Shown in pieces: positions 54,242 through 62,767 of a stretch of DNA of 64,000 nucleotides. Origin of the DNA: Massilia norwichensis (GTDB lineage: Bacteria; Pseudomonadota; Gammaproteobacteria; Burkholderiales; Burkholderiaceae_D); the NCBI RefSeq assembly GCF_024753245.1, contig NZ_JANUGX010000010.1, forward strand, positions 1 to 64,000, written 5' to 3'. The position numbers were made by a program, and so were the translations under genes. The stretch's first letter is position 1, and every line of letters begins with the position of its first letter. Below the pieces are notes generated by a model. That model did not search any database, was not told where the DNA came from, and was given only the letters and a program-made list of their open reading frames with translations.

Positions 54242-55705
54242 TCAAGCGTCGAGCAGTTGCGAATACAGGCGGGTCGCCATCAGCCCGATCGCCGTGTGGT
54301 GCAGCGAAGGCGACATCAGCTTGCCCAGCATCGCCATCGCCTCGCTTTTTCCCGCCGCGCCGGCGACCTTCTCTTCCAGCTCGCGCAGCTCGCTGTCGCC
54401 CTGCATGCTGCCGGCCGCATGGCGGCGGATCAGGCTGCGCTCGGGGTGGCTGCCACGGCCGGCGTGCTGGTTCAGGGTCTCGAGCGTACGCTGGCGCGCG
54501 CGGTGGCTCAGCACGCGCGTGGTGCGCTGGCTGGCGCCGACTTCGCGCGGGGTCTGGATCCAGTCGCGCAGCACCTGCTGTTCGTAGCTCGAGAAGACGC
54601 CGAACATCTCGGCGCGCTCGCCCTGGATCAGGCGCCAGAAGCGGCTGTTCTCAGCCTCTTCGCCGCGCTTGATCCAGCCGGCGCTTTCCATCGCCGCCAT
54701 GAATTCGGGGATCTTCGCCGGTTCGCCCAGCCAGTCGTTGATCGAACGGCCGGCCACGCGGCAGTAATCCGAGTGCATGTTGCGGCCGACCGCGGCCTTG
54801 TTCGTGAAGATTTCGACCAGTTCCGCTTCCAGGTCGAAAGCGGCGATGATCGAGGTCGTGCACGCGCCCAGCTCGTTCAGGCGGTAGCCGTCCAGCACGC
54901 GCTGGAAGAAGGCGGCCAGGTCGCTCGACTGCGCCATCAGGTTGCGCAGCGCCTGCACCGCCTTGTGCGCGTGGCCGCTGCCGGCATTGTCGACGGTGAC
55001 GTGCAGGGTGAAATAGTAGGGATCGATGCCCAGTTCGTTCAGCTCGTAGGACGTGATCAGGAGGTGCAGCGGCAGCTGTTCGTATCCCAGGTTGTAGCCG
55101 ATGACTTCGGGCAGGAACTGATCGGCGTTGTAGGCCAGCGCCAGCTGGATCGCGCCCTGCACGAAATGCGGCTCCGACAGGCTTTCCCAGTGTTCGCAGC
55201 CGTGCGCGGCCAGCAGGCGGCGGTAGAGCGTGACGTGGTTCTTGTCCGGCACGCCGTCGCCGAGCTCTTCGAGATAGGTCTTGATGAGTGGGTGGAAGTC
55301 CGGATTTTCCCAGCGCGGCAGCGTGCCGTACAGCCAGGCGCCGTCGACCAGCTTGGTCGGCGCGGCGCCCTTCAGGAAGTAGAGCGCGTGCGACTTGTTG
55401 CTGAAGTAGCGGCGCGGCGCACCGTTCTTGCGGGCGCTCAGGTATTCGCGGTAGGAGATGCCGACCGCTTCGGCGCGGCCTTGAATCCAGGCCGGCAGCT
55501 GCCACAGCGCCTCGGGCAGCTCGCAGGGTTCCTGGCGCGCAGCTTCGATCTGGGCCAGCAGGAACTCGCGCGACTCGGCGAGCGCGGCCTGCGGGTTGTC
55601 GAGCAGCGAAAAATACAGTGCTTTCGAGCTTGCGATCGCCTGGCGCGCATGCGCTTGTGGCGCGGTCTCCAGCTCAGGCGTATCCATAGCGTAGGTGGTA
55701 GTCAT
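54242..55705 (-). CDS. Heme-oxygenase-like diiron oxidase (HDO) family protein, unknown substrate
   Basis: A 487-residue protein of the iron-containing redox enzyme (Haem_oxygenas_2) family. The seven-helix core spans about 105-300. Candidate iron ligands are Glu146/147 and His157 (YLEELGDGVPDKNH), Glu209 (NLGYEQLP) or Glu221, and His235, Asp239 and His245/247 (LHVTVDNAGSGHAH). This is the E...H, E, HxxxD...H pattern of HDO enzymes such as UndA, BesC and CADD. The C-terminal 130 residues are not recognised. It lies directly upstream of the second cyanophycin synthetase on the same strand. Start ATG 55705; the ribosome-binding site is weak. The activity is unknown; oxidative tailoring of an amino acid is a guess from the family. 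Confidence 0.75.
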   Translation of the reverse strand: MTTTYAMDTPELETAPQAHARQAIASSKALYFSLLDNPQAALAESREFLLAQIEAARQEPCELPEALWQLPAWIQGRAEAVGISYREYLSARKNGAPRRYFSNKSHALYFLKGAAPTKLVDGAWLYGTLPRWENPDFHPLIKTYLEELGDGVPDKNHVTLYRRLLAAHGCEHWESLSEPHFVQGAIQLALAYNADQFLPEVIGYNLGYEQLPLHLLITSYELNELGIDPYYFTLHVTVDNAGSGHAHKAVQALRNLMAQSSDLAAFFQRVLDGYRLNELGACTTSIIAAFDLEAELVEIFTNKAAVGRNMHSDYCRVAGRSINDWLGEPAKIPEFMAAMESAGWIKRGEEAENSRFWRLIQGERAEMFGVFSSYEQQVLRDWIQTPREVGASQRTTRVLSHRARQRTLETLNQHAGRGSHPERSLIRRHAAGSMQGDSELRELEEKVAGAAGKSEAMAMLGKLMSPSLHHTAIGLMATRLYSQLLDA

Positions 55706-55833
55706 AGACAATCTTTTGGTAAATGTTCTACCACGATTATCCGGTCTGTCCTGGACGCACGTAATCGGTTGCCGGCTTACCTGAATGTCGGACAGGGATT
55801 ACAAAAATTGCATGTTTTTGGGAAACATCCCAG

Positions 55834-55872
55834 AAAACAGACGGGGCGCGCCGGCCGAAACCGGGGCGCCCC
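55834..55872 (-). terminator. Probable terminator of the amino-acid permease
   Basis: GGGGCGC (55843-55849) pairs with GCGCCCC (55866-55872), extended inside by CCGG (51-54) with CCGG (61-64). On the minus strand TCTGTTTTC follows. It is 24 bases past the permease stop. Confidence 0.5.
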
Positions 55873-55896
55873 GCCAAGGGTCTTATCTAACTGAAT

Positions 55897-57303
55897 TTAC
55901 TGCGACTGCGCGCTGCCGTGCAGCAGCGAACGGCTGCGGGCATAACCGAAGTACACCAGCAGGCCGATCGCCAGCCAGATCAGGAAGGCGATCCAGGTGA
56001 TGGCGCTCAGGAAGCTCATCAGCGCCAGGCAGAAGATGACGGCGATCGCCGGCACCACCGGCACGCCCGGGCAGCGGAAGGCGCGCTTCAGGTCCGGACG
56101 CTTCTTGCGCAGCACGACCACGGCCACCGACACCAGGCAGAACGCCGCCAGGGTGCCGATATTGACCAGCTCGGCCAGCACGTTCAGCGGCACGAAGGCG
56201 GCGATCACGCCGAACACGATGCCGACCAGCCAGGTGGCGAAGTAAGGCGTGCCGTATTTCGGGTGCACGGTCGACAGCTTGGCCGGCAGCAGGCCGTCGC
56301 GCGACATCGCGAACAGGATGCGGGTCTGGCCGTAGGCCATCACCAGCATCACGGTGGTCATGCCGAGGATGGCGCCGAGGTCGACCAGCTTGGACAGCCA
56401 GTTCACGCCGGCGTACTGCAGGGCCAGCGAAACCGGGTGGTCGACGCCTTCGAACTTCGCGAAGGGAACGATGCCGGTCATGATGGCCGACACGATCACG
56501 TACAGGATGGTGCAGACGGCCAGCGAACCGATGATGCCGATCGGCAGGTCGCGCTTCGGATTCTTGACTTCCTCGGCAGCCGAGGTGACGGCGTCGAAGC
56601 CGATGAAGGCGAAGAACACCAGTGCGGCGGCGCTCATGATGCCCGAGGCGCCGAACGGAGCGTACGGCGCCCAGTTGTCGGTGTTGACGTGGCCGAAGCC
56701 GAACAGGATGAACAGCACGACCACCGAAATCTTGATGACGACCATGACGTTGTTGACGCGCGCCGATTCGCGCACACCCAGCGACAGCATCCAGGTCAGG
56801 AGCAGCATGATGACCAGGGCCGGCAGGTTCATGACGGTGTCGACGCCCGGACGCGCGCCCGGGGCGGCGGTCAGGGCCGCCGGCAGGTCCACGCCCCAGC
56901 CGTGCAGCAGCGACTGGAAATAGCCGGACCAGCCGACCGCGACGGTCGAAGTCGCCAAGCCATATTCGAGCAGCAGGTCCCAACCGATCATCCAGGCCAC
57001 CAGTTCGCCCAGCACCGCATAGCTGTAGGTGTAGATCGAGCCGGCGATCGGCACCGTCGAGGCAAACTCGGCGTAACACATGGCCGCGAAGCCGCAAGCG
57101 ATGGCGGCGACGATGAAGGACAGCGTCAGCGCCGGGCCGGCGGCCAGGGCGCCGGTGCCGGTCAGCACGAAGATGCCGGTGCCGACGATGGCCCCGATGC
57201 CCATCAGGATCAGGTCGAACGGGCCGAGCACCTTCTTCAGGCCGCCCGGCTTGCCGGCATGGGCGACCATGGCGTCGAGGTTCTTGGTTCTAAAAAGACT
57301 CAC
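55897..57303 (-). CDS. APC-family amino-acid permease, cationic amino-acid transporter type
   Basis: A 468-residue inner-membrane transporter with about 12 transmembrane segments. The helix 1 motif is MGIGAIVGTGIFVLTGTGA, and GSIYTYSYAVLGELVAWMIGWDLLLEY and FFAFIGFDAVTSAAEEVKNP-type stretches are typical of the CAT group (YfnA-like). The start is GTG at 57303 with TTGGAG 7 bases upstream; the longer in-frame version adds 46 unlikely residues. On the same strand as the HDO and cyanophycin synthetase but separated by a terminator. Arginine or lysine uptake would suit cyanophycin supply; the substrate is inferred. Confidence 0.88.
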   Translation of the reverse strand: MSLFRTKNLDAMVAHAGKPGGLKKVLGPFDLILMGIGAIVGTGIFVLTGTGALAAGPALTLSFIVAAIACGFAAMCYAEFASTVPIAGSIYTYSYAVLGELVAWMIGWDLLLEYGLATSTVAVGWSGYFQSLLHGWGVDLPAALTAAPGARPGVDTVMNLPALVIMLLLTWMLSLGVRESARVNNVMVVIKISVVVLFILFGFGHVNTDNWAPYAPFGASGIMSAAALVFFAFIGFDAVTSAAEEVKNPKRDLPIGIIGSLAVCTILYVIVSAIMTGIVPFAKFEGVDHPVSLALQYAGVNWLSKLVDLGAILGMTTVMLVMAYGQTRILFAMSRDGLLPAKLSTVHPKYGTPYFATWLVGIVFGVIAAFVPLNVLAELVNIGTLAAFCLVSVAVVVLRKKRPDLKRAFRCPGVPVVPAIAVIFCLALMSFLSAITWIAFLIWLAIGLLVYFGYARSRSLLHGSAQSQ

Positions 57304-57496
57304 TGCGTTTCTCCAATCGATAGTAGATAGTTCCCCAGCCCTGTTCTGTTGGATGTCTCCTCTGCGGGCTTGGTATGTCCGGCGTTTCCATGCAAAAAGA
57401 ATGCCAGGCGGCAGCATAAGCGGCATGCCATTATTACTCAAAAATCAATCGATAGAGTACGCCTTTGCCCGAAAAATGCTGATTCCGAAAAAAATT

Positions 57497-58342
57497 TCAG
57501 CGCAGGGTGCAGATCAAAAGCTCCGGATCGGCGTGCAGGCGCAGCGGAATACCGGCGCAGCCGATGCCGCGCCCGACAAACAGCGGGCCGTTGCCGGCGA
57601 TTTCGAAGCGGCCCTGGGGGTAGAGCCGCGAGCCGCGTCCGCCGGGGCGCTTGAGCGGCGTGCCGTCGCGGCTGACGATCTGGCCGCCGTGGGTATGGCC
57701 GGCCAGCGCCAGGTCGAAGCGCTGCCCGTCCAGCAGCGCCATGCCGTCCGGCGAATGCATCAGGTAGATACGTATCGGCCCGGCGCCGGCGAAGGCGGCG
57801 TCCAGCGCGGGCGTGCCAGTCCAGGGATCGTCGATGCCGCAGATGCTGACGTCGCCGAAGGGCTCGGGCAAAGCCACGTTGCGGTTGACCAGCACCTCGA
57901 CCCCGGCCGCCGCGAGTGCCGCGCTCACCTCTTCGCTGCCGTTCCAGACGTCGTGGTTGCCCAGCACCGCATAGGTGCCGAGCGGTGTGCGCGCCTGCAC
58001 CAGAAAGGTGCGCAGGGCGCGGATGTTGGCGGCATCGAAGGAGATGTAATCGCCGCCCAGCAGCAGCACGTCGGGACGTTCGCGCCGGACCTGCTCCAGC
58101 AGGACATCGAAGATGGCCGGCGCGGTGGTCGGGCCGGCGTGGAAGTCGGAGGCGAAGGCGATCCGCAAGGGTCGTGGCAGGCGCCGCTCGGGACCCAGGT
58201 CGACCTCGTGGCGCGTGACGCCCAGGCGGCCGTGGCCGCCCAGCCGCCAGCTCAGGCCGGCGACCCAGCCTTTCAGCAGCAGGACGTCGAGCAGCCGTTC
58301 GGTGGCATGGCGGAAAGGACGGTGGTGCTTGCTAGGTCTCAT
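57497..58342 (-). CDS. Calcineurin-like metallophosphoesterase
   Basis: A 281-residue binuclear metallophosphoesterase of the YkuE-like group. The metal motifs are in order: DFHAG (about 73), GGDYISF (about 105), GNHDVW (about 135), and GHTHGGQ (about 215). A basic N-terminus (MRPSKHHRPFRHATERLL) may lie at the membrane face. The ATG at 58342 is preferred over an in-frame ATG 39 bases upstream. Substrate unknown. The 193 bases between it and the permease start show nothing clear. Confidence 0.85.
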   Translation of the reverse strand: MRPSKHHRPFRHATERLLDVLLLKGWVAGLSWRLGGHGRLGVTRHEVDLGPERRLPRPLRIAFASDFHAGPTTAPAIFDVLLEQVRRERPDVLLLGGDYISFDAANIRALRTFLVQARTPLGTYAVLGNHDVWNGSEEVSAALAAAGVEVLVNRNVALPEPFGDVSICGIDDPWTGTPALDAAFAGAGPIRIYLMHSPDGMALLDGQRFDLALAGHTHGGQIVSRDGTPLKRPGGRGSRLYPQGRFEIAGNGPLFVGRGIGCAGIPLRLHADPELLICTLR

Positions 58343-58462
58343 ACGGCGCCGACTATACGGCAGATGTTGCAAAATTGCCACTATACACCGTCGGGCGGCA
58401 GCGAGGGCGCAGGCTACGACCGGGCACTAGTGCTGCGAATCAACGCGATGTAAGATGCGCCC

Positions 58463-59089
58463 ATGCTGACACCTGAACAATTGCTCGCCTTCCTGCCCGC
58501 CGCCATCCTGCTGACGCTCTCCCCCGGCCCCGACAACATGATGGTGCTCGGCATCGGCATGGCCAAGGGGCGGCTGCGCGGCATGGCCTTCGGCCTCGGC
58601 TGCGCGCTCGGCTGCCTGAGCCACACGCTGCTGGCCGCGATCGGCGTCAGCGCCCTGATCGCCGCCTCGCCGCTGGCCTTCACCACGCTCAAGATTTGCG
58701 GCGGCCTCTACCTGGCCTGGATGGGTTTCAACGCGATCCGCTCGCGCGGCGGCGCTGCCGCCAGCCGCGCCGAAGGGGTGAGCGAATCGGCGCGCACCCT
58801 GTTCCTGCGCGGCGTGTTCGCGAATGCCATCAATCCCAAGGTCGTTCTGTTCTTCCTGTCTTTCCTGCCGCAATTCGTGGTGGCGCAGCGCGGCGACGCC
58901 AACCTGCAGATCGCCCTGCTCGGCCTGGTCTTCACGACGCAGGCGGCCATCCTGTTCGGCCTGCTGGGCTTCTTTTCCGGCGCGGTCGGCGCCTGGCTGC
59001 AGCAGCGTCCGCGCGCCGGCATGTGGCTGGACCGGATCGCCGGCGTCATCTTCATCGGCCTGGGTTTGCGCCTGATCGTGGCGCGCTGA
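58463..59089 (+). CDS. LysE/RhtB family amino-acid exporter
   Basis: A 208-residue membrane protein with about six transmembrane segments. The N-terminal family motif LLTLSPGPDNMMVLGIGMAKG (about 16-36) and the central FANAINPKVVLFFLSFLPQF are typical of the RhtB branch, which exports homoserine, threonine or other neutral amino acids. It is divergent from the metallophosphoesterase gene. Its substrate is not readable. Confidence 0.88.
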   Translation: MLTPEQLLAFLPAAILLTLSPGPDNMMVLGIGMAKGRLRGMAFGLGCALGCLSHTLLAAIGVSALIAASPLAFTTLKICGGLYLAWMGFNAIRSRGGAAASRAEGVSESARTLFLRGVFANAINPKVVLFFLSFLPQFVVAQRGDANLQIALLGLVFTTQAAILFGLLGFFSGAVGAWLQQRPRAGMWLDRIAGVIFIGLGLRLIVAR

Positions 59090-59223
59090 GCATCGCTGCG
59101 GGCGCACTTGCATAGACGGTTTCCGTTTTAAGGTTTAGTTCATATGCTAGGCCGAATATCTTCGTTCACACCCGACGCGTGGTTTGGAATACTGGGCAGC
59201 ACCGCTGAACAGGACAAGCCATC

Positions 59224-60438
59224 ATGCAACTCACCAGTGTGCCGCCGGCCGACCAGGCCGCTTCTACCGCCCCTTTCGATGCCATCGCCGCTGCCGGCGA
59301 ACTCGCCCAACGCCTGAGCGAAACCGCCGTCGAGCGCGACCGTGCCGGCGGCCACGCCGGACCGGAACGGGAGCTGATCCGGGCCTCGGGCCTGCTGGCC
59401 CTGTCGGTGCCGCGCGCTTACGGCGGCCCGGGCGCCGATTGGGCGACAGTACTGCGCACGGTACGCATCGTCGCCGGCGCCGACAGCGCCCTCGCCCACC
59501 TGCTGGGCTTCCACCACCTGCAATTGGCGGGGCTACAGCTCTACGGCAACCCAGCCCAGCAGCGCCGCCTGCTCGCGGCGACGATTGAGGAGCGTATCTT
59601 CTGGGGCAATGCCCTGAACCCGCTCGACAAGCGCCTGGTCGCGACGCCCACCGCCGGCGGCTACCTGCTGAACGGGACCAAGAGCTTCGCCTCCGGTTCG
59701 GTCGGCTCCGACTGGCTGACCATCTCGGCCTGGAATCCGCTGGCGGGCGCCGCCCTGATCGCTGTGCTACCCACGCGCCAGCCCGGCATCGCCGTACAGC
59801 CGGACTGGGATGCTTTCGGCCAGCGCCAGACCGACAGCGGCAATGTCCACTTCAGCAGCGTCCTGCTGCCGGACGACCTGGTGCTGCAGGCACCCGGCCA
59901 GGCCGCCACGCCGCGCAGCACGCTGCGCTCGCAGGTGGCGCAGCTGGTCATGGCAAATCTCTACCTGGGCCTGGCCGAAGGCGCGATGGCGGCGGCCCGG
60001 CGCTACCTGCTCGAAGAAGCGCGGCCCTGGTTCGCATCCGGCCCCGAAGTCGAGGACGCCATCGACGATCCCTTCGTGCAGCACCGCTTCGGCCAGTTCC
60101 GCTTGCTGGTGCGCCCGGCCCAGCTGCTGGCCGACGCCGCCGCCGGCGCGCTGGACGCGGCCTGGCGCCGCGGCGCGGAGCTGACGGCTGCGCAGCGCGG
60201 CGACGTCGCGCTGGCGGTGGCCGAAGCCAAGGTGCTGGCGCATCGCGCCGCCATCGAGATCGGCAGCCAGCTGTTCGAGCTGACCGGCGCGCGCTCGACC
60301 TCCGGCCGCCATGGCCTGGATCGCTACTGGCGCAACGCCCGCGTACATACCCTGCACGACCCGGTCGACTACAAGCTGCGCGACCTCGGCCGCCACGCGC
60401 TGGATGGCCGCCTGCCCGAACCGACAGCCTACTCCTGA
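59224..60438 (+). CDS. Acyl-CoA dehydrogenase-like flavin monooxygenase (SfnB/DszC type)
   Basis: A 404-residue flavoprotein with the acyl-CoA dehydrogenase fold. It has an N-terminal helical domain (ELIRASGLLALSVPRAYGGPGADW), a middle beta domain (GYLLNGTKSFASGSVGSDWL) and a C-terminal helical domain (GARSTSGRHGLDRYWRNARVHTLHDP). The catalytic Glu of true dehydrogenases is not evident, and the C-terminal HTLHDPVDYK motif is that of DszC/SfnB-like monooxygenases acting on sulfur compounds. It heads an operon with a MetNIQ-like transporter and an FMN monooxygenase, which supports a role in organosulfur use. Confidence 0.85.
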   Translation: MQLTSVPPADQAASTAPFDAIAAAGELAQRLSETAVERDRAGGHAGPERELIRASGLLALSVPRAYGGPGADWATVLRTVRIVAGADSALAHLLGFHHLQLAGLQLYGNPAQQRRLLAATIEERIFWGNALNPLDKRLVATPTAGGYLLNGTKSFASGSVGSDWLTISAWNPLAGAALIAVLPTRQPGIAVQPDWDAFGQRQTDSGNVHFSSVLLPDDLVLQAPGQAATPRSTLRSQVAQLVMANLYLGLAEGAMAAARRYLLEEARPWFASGPEVEDAIDDPFVQHRFGQFRLLVRPAQLLADAAAGALDAAWRRGAELTAAQRGDVALAVAEAKVLAHRAAIEIGSQLFELTGARSTSGRHGLDRYWRNARVHTLHDPVDYKLRDLGRHALDGRLPEPTAYS

Positions 60439-60441
60439 GCC

Positions 60442-61221
60442 ATGCGCCCCCTGATCCGCATCGAGCGCGTCTCGAAAACCTTCGGCAGCGGCCTGCCCGC
60501 GCTGCGCGAGGTGTCGCTGCAGGTGGAGCGCGGCGAAATCCTCGGCATCGCCGGGCGCAGCGGCGCCGGCAAGTCGACCCTGCTGCGCATGATGAACCTG
60601 CTGGAGCGGCCCGACAGCGGCACGGTCGAAGTGGCCGGGCGCGAGCTCACCAGCCTGGCCCCGCGCGAGCTGCGTGCGGCGCGCCAGGAGATCGGCATGA
60701 TCTTCCAGGGCTATAACCTGCTGCAGAACCTGAACGTCGCCGACAACGTCGCCTTCCCGCTGCGTCTGCACGGCCGCCTGAACCCGCCGCGCCTGCGTCA
60801 GCGGGTCGAGGAATGCCTGGCACTGGTGGGCCTGACCGGCAAGGCGCGCAGCTACCCGGCCCAGCTCTCGGGTGGCCAGAAGCAGAGGGTGGCGATCGCA
60901 CGCGCGCTGGCCAACCAGCCGGCTATCCTGCTATGCGACGAGCCGACCTCCGCGCTGGACGCCGAGACCACGCGCGGACTGCTGCAGACCCTGCAGGCAG
61001 TGAACACGGAGCTGGGCGTGACGATCGTAATCGTCAGCCACGAGCTGCCGGCCCTGGGCGCACTGTGCCGGCGCGTAGCCGTGATCGAGGATGGCCGCGT
61101 GGCCGAGGACTTCCTGCTGTCCGACCTGAGCACGCCGCGCAGCACCGCACTTGGGCGCGAACTCGCCTTCCACGGCGCCGAGGCCGCCGCCGCCCTGCAC
61201 CAAGGAGCCCTGCATGCCTGA
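60442..61221 (+). CDS. Methionine-type ABC transporter ATPase (MetN-like, short)
   Basis: A 259-residue ABC ATPase. Walker A is GRSGAGKST (about 38-46), the signature LSGGQKQRVAIARAL, Walker B ILLCDEPTSALD and the switch His in IVSHELP. The sequence resembles MetN, but it stops after the nucleotide-binding domain, lacking the C-terminal NIL regulatory domain of E. coli MetN (343 residues), so it would lack methionine feedback. It starts 3 bases after the monooxygenase gene and overlaps the permease gene by 8 bases. Confidence 0.88.
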   Translation: MRPLIRIERVSKTFGSGLPALREVSLQVERGEILGIAGRSGAGKSTLLRMMNLLERPDSGTVEVAGRELTSLAPRELRAARQEIGMIFQGYNLLQNLNVADNVAFPLRLHGRLNPPRLRQRVEECLALVGLTGKARSYPAQLSGGQKQRVAIARALANQPAILLCDEPTSALDAETTRGLLQTLQAVNTELGVTIVIVSHELPALGALCRRVAVIEDGRVAEDFLLSDLSTPRSTALGRELAFHGAEAAAALHQGALHA

Positions 61222-61888
61222 GACCCTGCACGAACGCTTCGCTGCGCTCTTGCCCGAGCTCTTGAGCGCCCTCGGCCAGACCCTCGTCATGCTGGGCATC
61301 GGGCTGCTGGCCGCAGTCATGCTGGGCGGACCGCTCGGCGTGCTGCTGTACCAGGCCGGCCGCAATCCGTCGGGGCGCCTGCGCCTGCTTGCCCGGCTGC
61401 TGGGCTGGGCCGTGAACACGCTGCGCTCCTTCCCCTTCATCGTGCTGCTGGTGGCGCTGGTGCCCTTCACGCGGCTGCTGACCGGCACCTCGATCGGGCC
61501 GCTGGCCGCCGCGGTGCCGCTGGCCATCGCCGCGATCCCGTATTTCTCCCGCCTGGTCGAGCAGACCCTGGCCGAGGTGCCGCAAGGTGTGATCGAGGCC
61601 GCGCAGGCGATGGGCGCGTCGCCGCTGCAGATCGTGCTGCGGGTGCTGCTGGTGGAGGCCCGTTCCGGCCTGGTGCTGGCGCTGACGGTACTGGCGATCA
61701 GCTTCCTGTCCTACTCCGCGGTGGCCGGCGTGGTCGGCGGCGGCGGCATCGGCGACCTGGCGATCCGCTACGGCTATTACCGCTTCGAGACCGACGTCAT
61801 GATCCTGACCGTGGCGGTGCTGGTGGTCCTGGTGCAAAGCATCCAGTTCACCGGCGCCCGCCTCGCGCGCAGGCTGGATAAACGCTGA
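61214..61888 (+). CDS. Methionine-type ABC transporter permease (MetI-like)
   Basis: A 224-residue inner-membrane permease with five or so transmembrane segments. The cytoplasmic EAA-type loop QAMGASPLQIVLRVLLVEARSGL-like region contacts the ATPase. The family motif NTLRSFPFIVLLVALVPFTR is clear. AAGGAG lies before the ATG at 61214, which overlaps the ATPase gene by 8 bases. It belongs to the MetNIQ-like importer encoded by its neighbours. Confidence 0.9.
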   Translation: MPETLHERFAALLPELLSALGQTLVMLGIGLLAAVMLGGPLGVLLYQAGRNPSGRLRLLARLLGWAVNTLRSFPFIVLLVALVPFTRLLTGTSIGPLAAAVPLAIAAIPYFSRLVEQTLAEVPQGVIEAAQAMGASPLQIVLRVLLVEARSGLVLALTVLAISFLSYSAVAGVVGGGGIGDLAIRYGYYRFETDVMILTVAVLVVLVQSIQFTGARLARRLDKR

Positions 61889-61906
61889 CAACAAGAAGGA
61901 ATGAAC

Positions 61907-62767
61907 ATGCTCCATGCACGCCGCAGCCTGCTGGCCGCCGCACTCGCCGCAATCCCGCTGCTCCTGGCGCCCGCCGTCCAGGCCAGGGACGCCAACGCCA
62001 TCGTGATCGGCACCAGCGCCGGCCCCTATGCCGACCAGGTCAAGTACGGCATCAAGCCCATCCTCGAACGCCAGGGCTACCAGGTCAAGGTGGTCGAGTT
62101 CAACGACTACATCCAGCCGAACTTCGCGCTGGCCGAGGGTTCGCTGGACGCCAACGTGTTCCAGCACAGCGTCTACCTCAGGAAATTCTCCGCCGACCAC
62201 AAACTGGCCCTGAGCGAGCTCGTAACCATCCCGACGGCGCCGATCGCCATCTACAGCCGGCGCCACCGCAGCCTCGACGAAGCGCGCGCCGGCAGCACCG
62301 TGGCGCTGCCGAACGACCCCACCAACCAGGCACGCGCCCTGGTCATGCTCGAGCAGCTGGGCTGGATCAGGCTGAAGCCGAACACCGATCCGGTCAAGGC
62401 CTCGGAGCGCGACATTGCCGCGAATCCGCGCGGCGTGAAGCTGCTGCCGCTGGAAGCCGCCCAGCTGCCGCGCGCGCTGCAGGACGCCGACTATGCCTTC
62501 GTCAATGGGAACTATGCGCTGGCCTCGGGCCTGAAGCTGACCGATGCCCTGCGCACGGAAAACATCTCGCGCAACTACGTCAACCTGGTGGCGGTGCGCA
62601 CGGCCGACCGCGACAAGCCCTTCGCGCGCGACCTGGCCGCGGCCTACCGCTCGCGCGAATTCCTGGCCTGGACCGTGCAGCACTGCCCGGGCTATGCCAA
62701 GACCGACTACCAGCTGGCGCTGCTCTCGAACAAGCCGGAGGCGAACAAGCTCGAGGCGGCCCGATGA
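61907..62767 (+). CDS. MetQ/NlpA-type substrate-binding protein without a lipobox
   Basis: A 286-residue periplasmic binding protein for a methionine-type importer. Signatures are IVIGTSAGPYADQVKYGIKP, VEFNDYIQPNFALAEGSLDANVFQH-type core and ADYAFVNGNYALASGL. The signal peptide ends AVQARDA with no cysteine, so it is a soluble protein, unlike lipoprotein MetQ. AAGGA lies 6 bases before the ATG at 61907; an ATG at 61901 touches that site. It overlaps the next gene by ATGA. The ligand may be an organosulfur compound rather than methionine. Confidence 0.86.
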   Translation: MLHARRSLLAAALAAIPLLLAPAVQARDANAIVIGTSAGPYADQVKYGIKPILERQGYQVKVVEFNDYIQPNFALAEGSLDANVFQHSVYLRKFSADHKLALSELVTIPTAPIAIYSRRHRSLDEARAGSTVALPNDPTNQARALVMLEQLGWIRLKPNTDPVKASERDIAANPRGVKLLPLEAAQLPRALQDADYAFVNGNYALASGLKLTDALRTENISRNYVNLVAVRTADRDKPFARDLAAAYRSREFLAWTVQHCPGYAKTDYQLALLSNKPEANKLEAAR

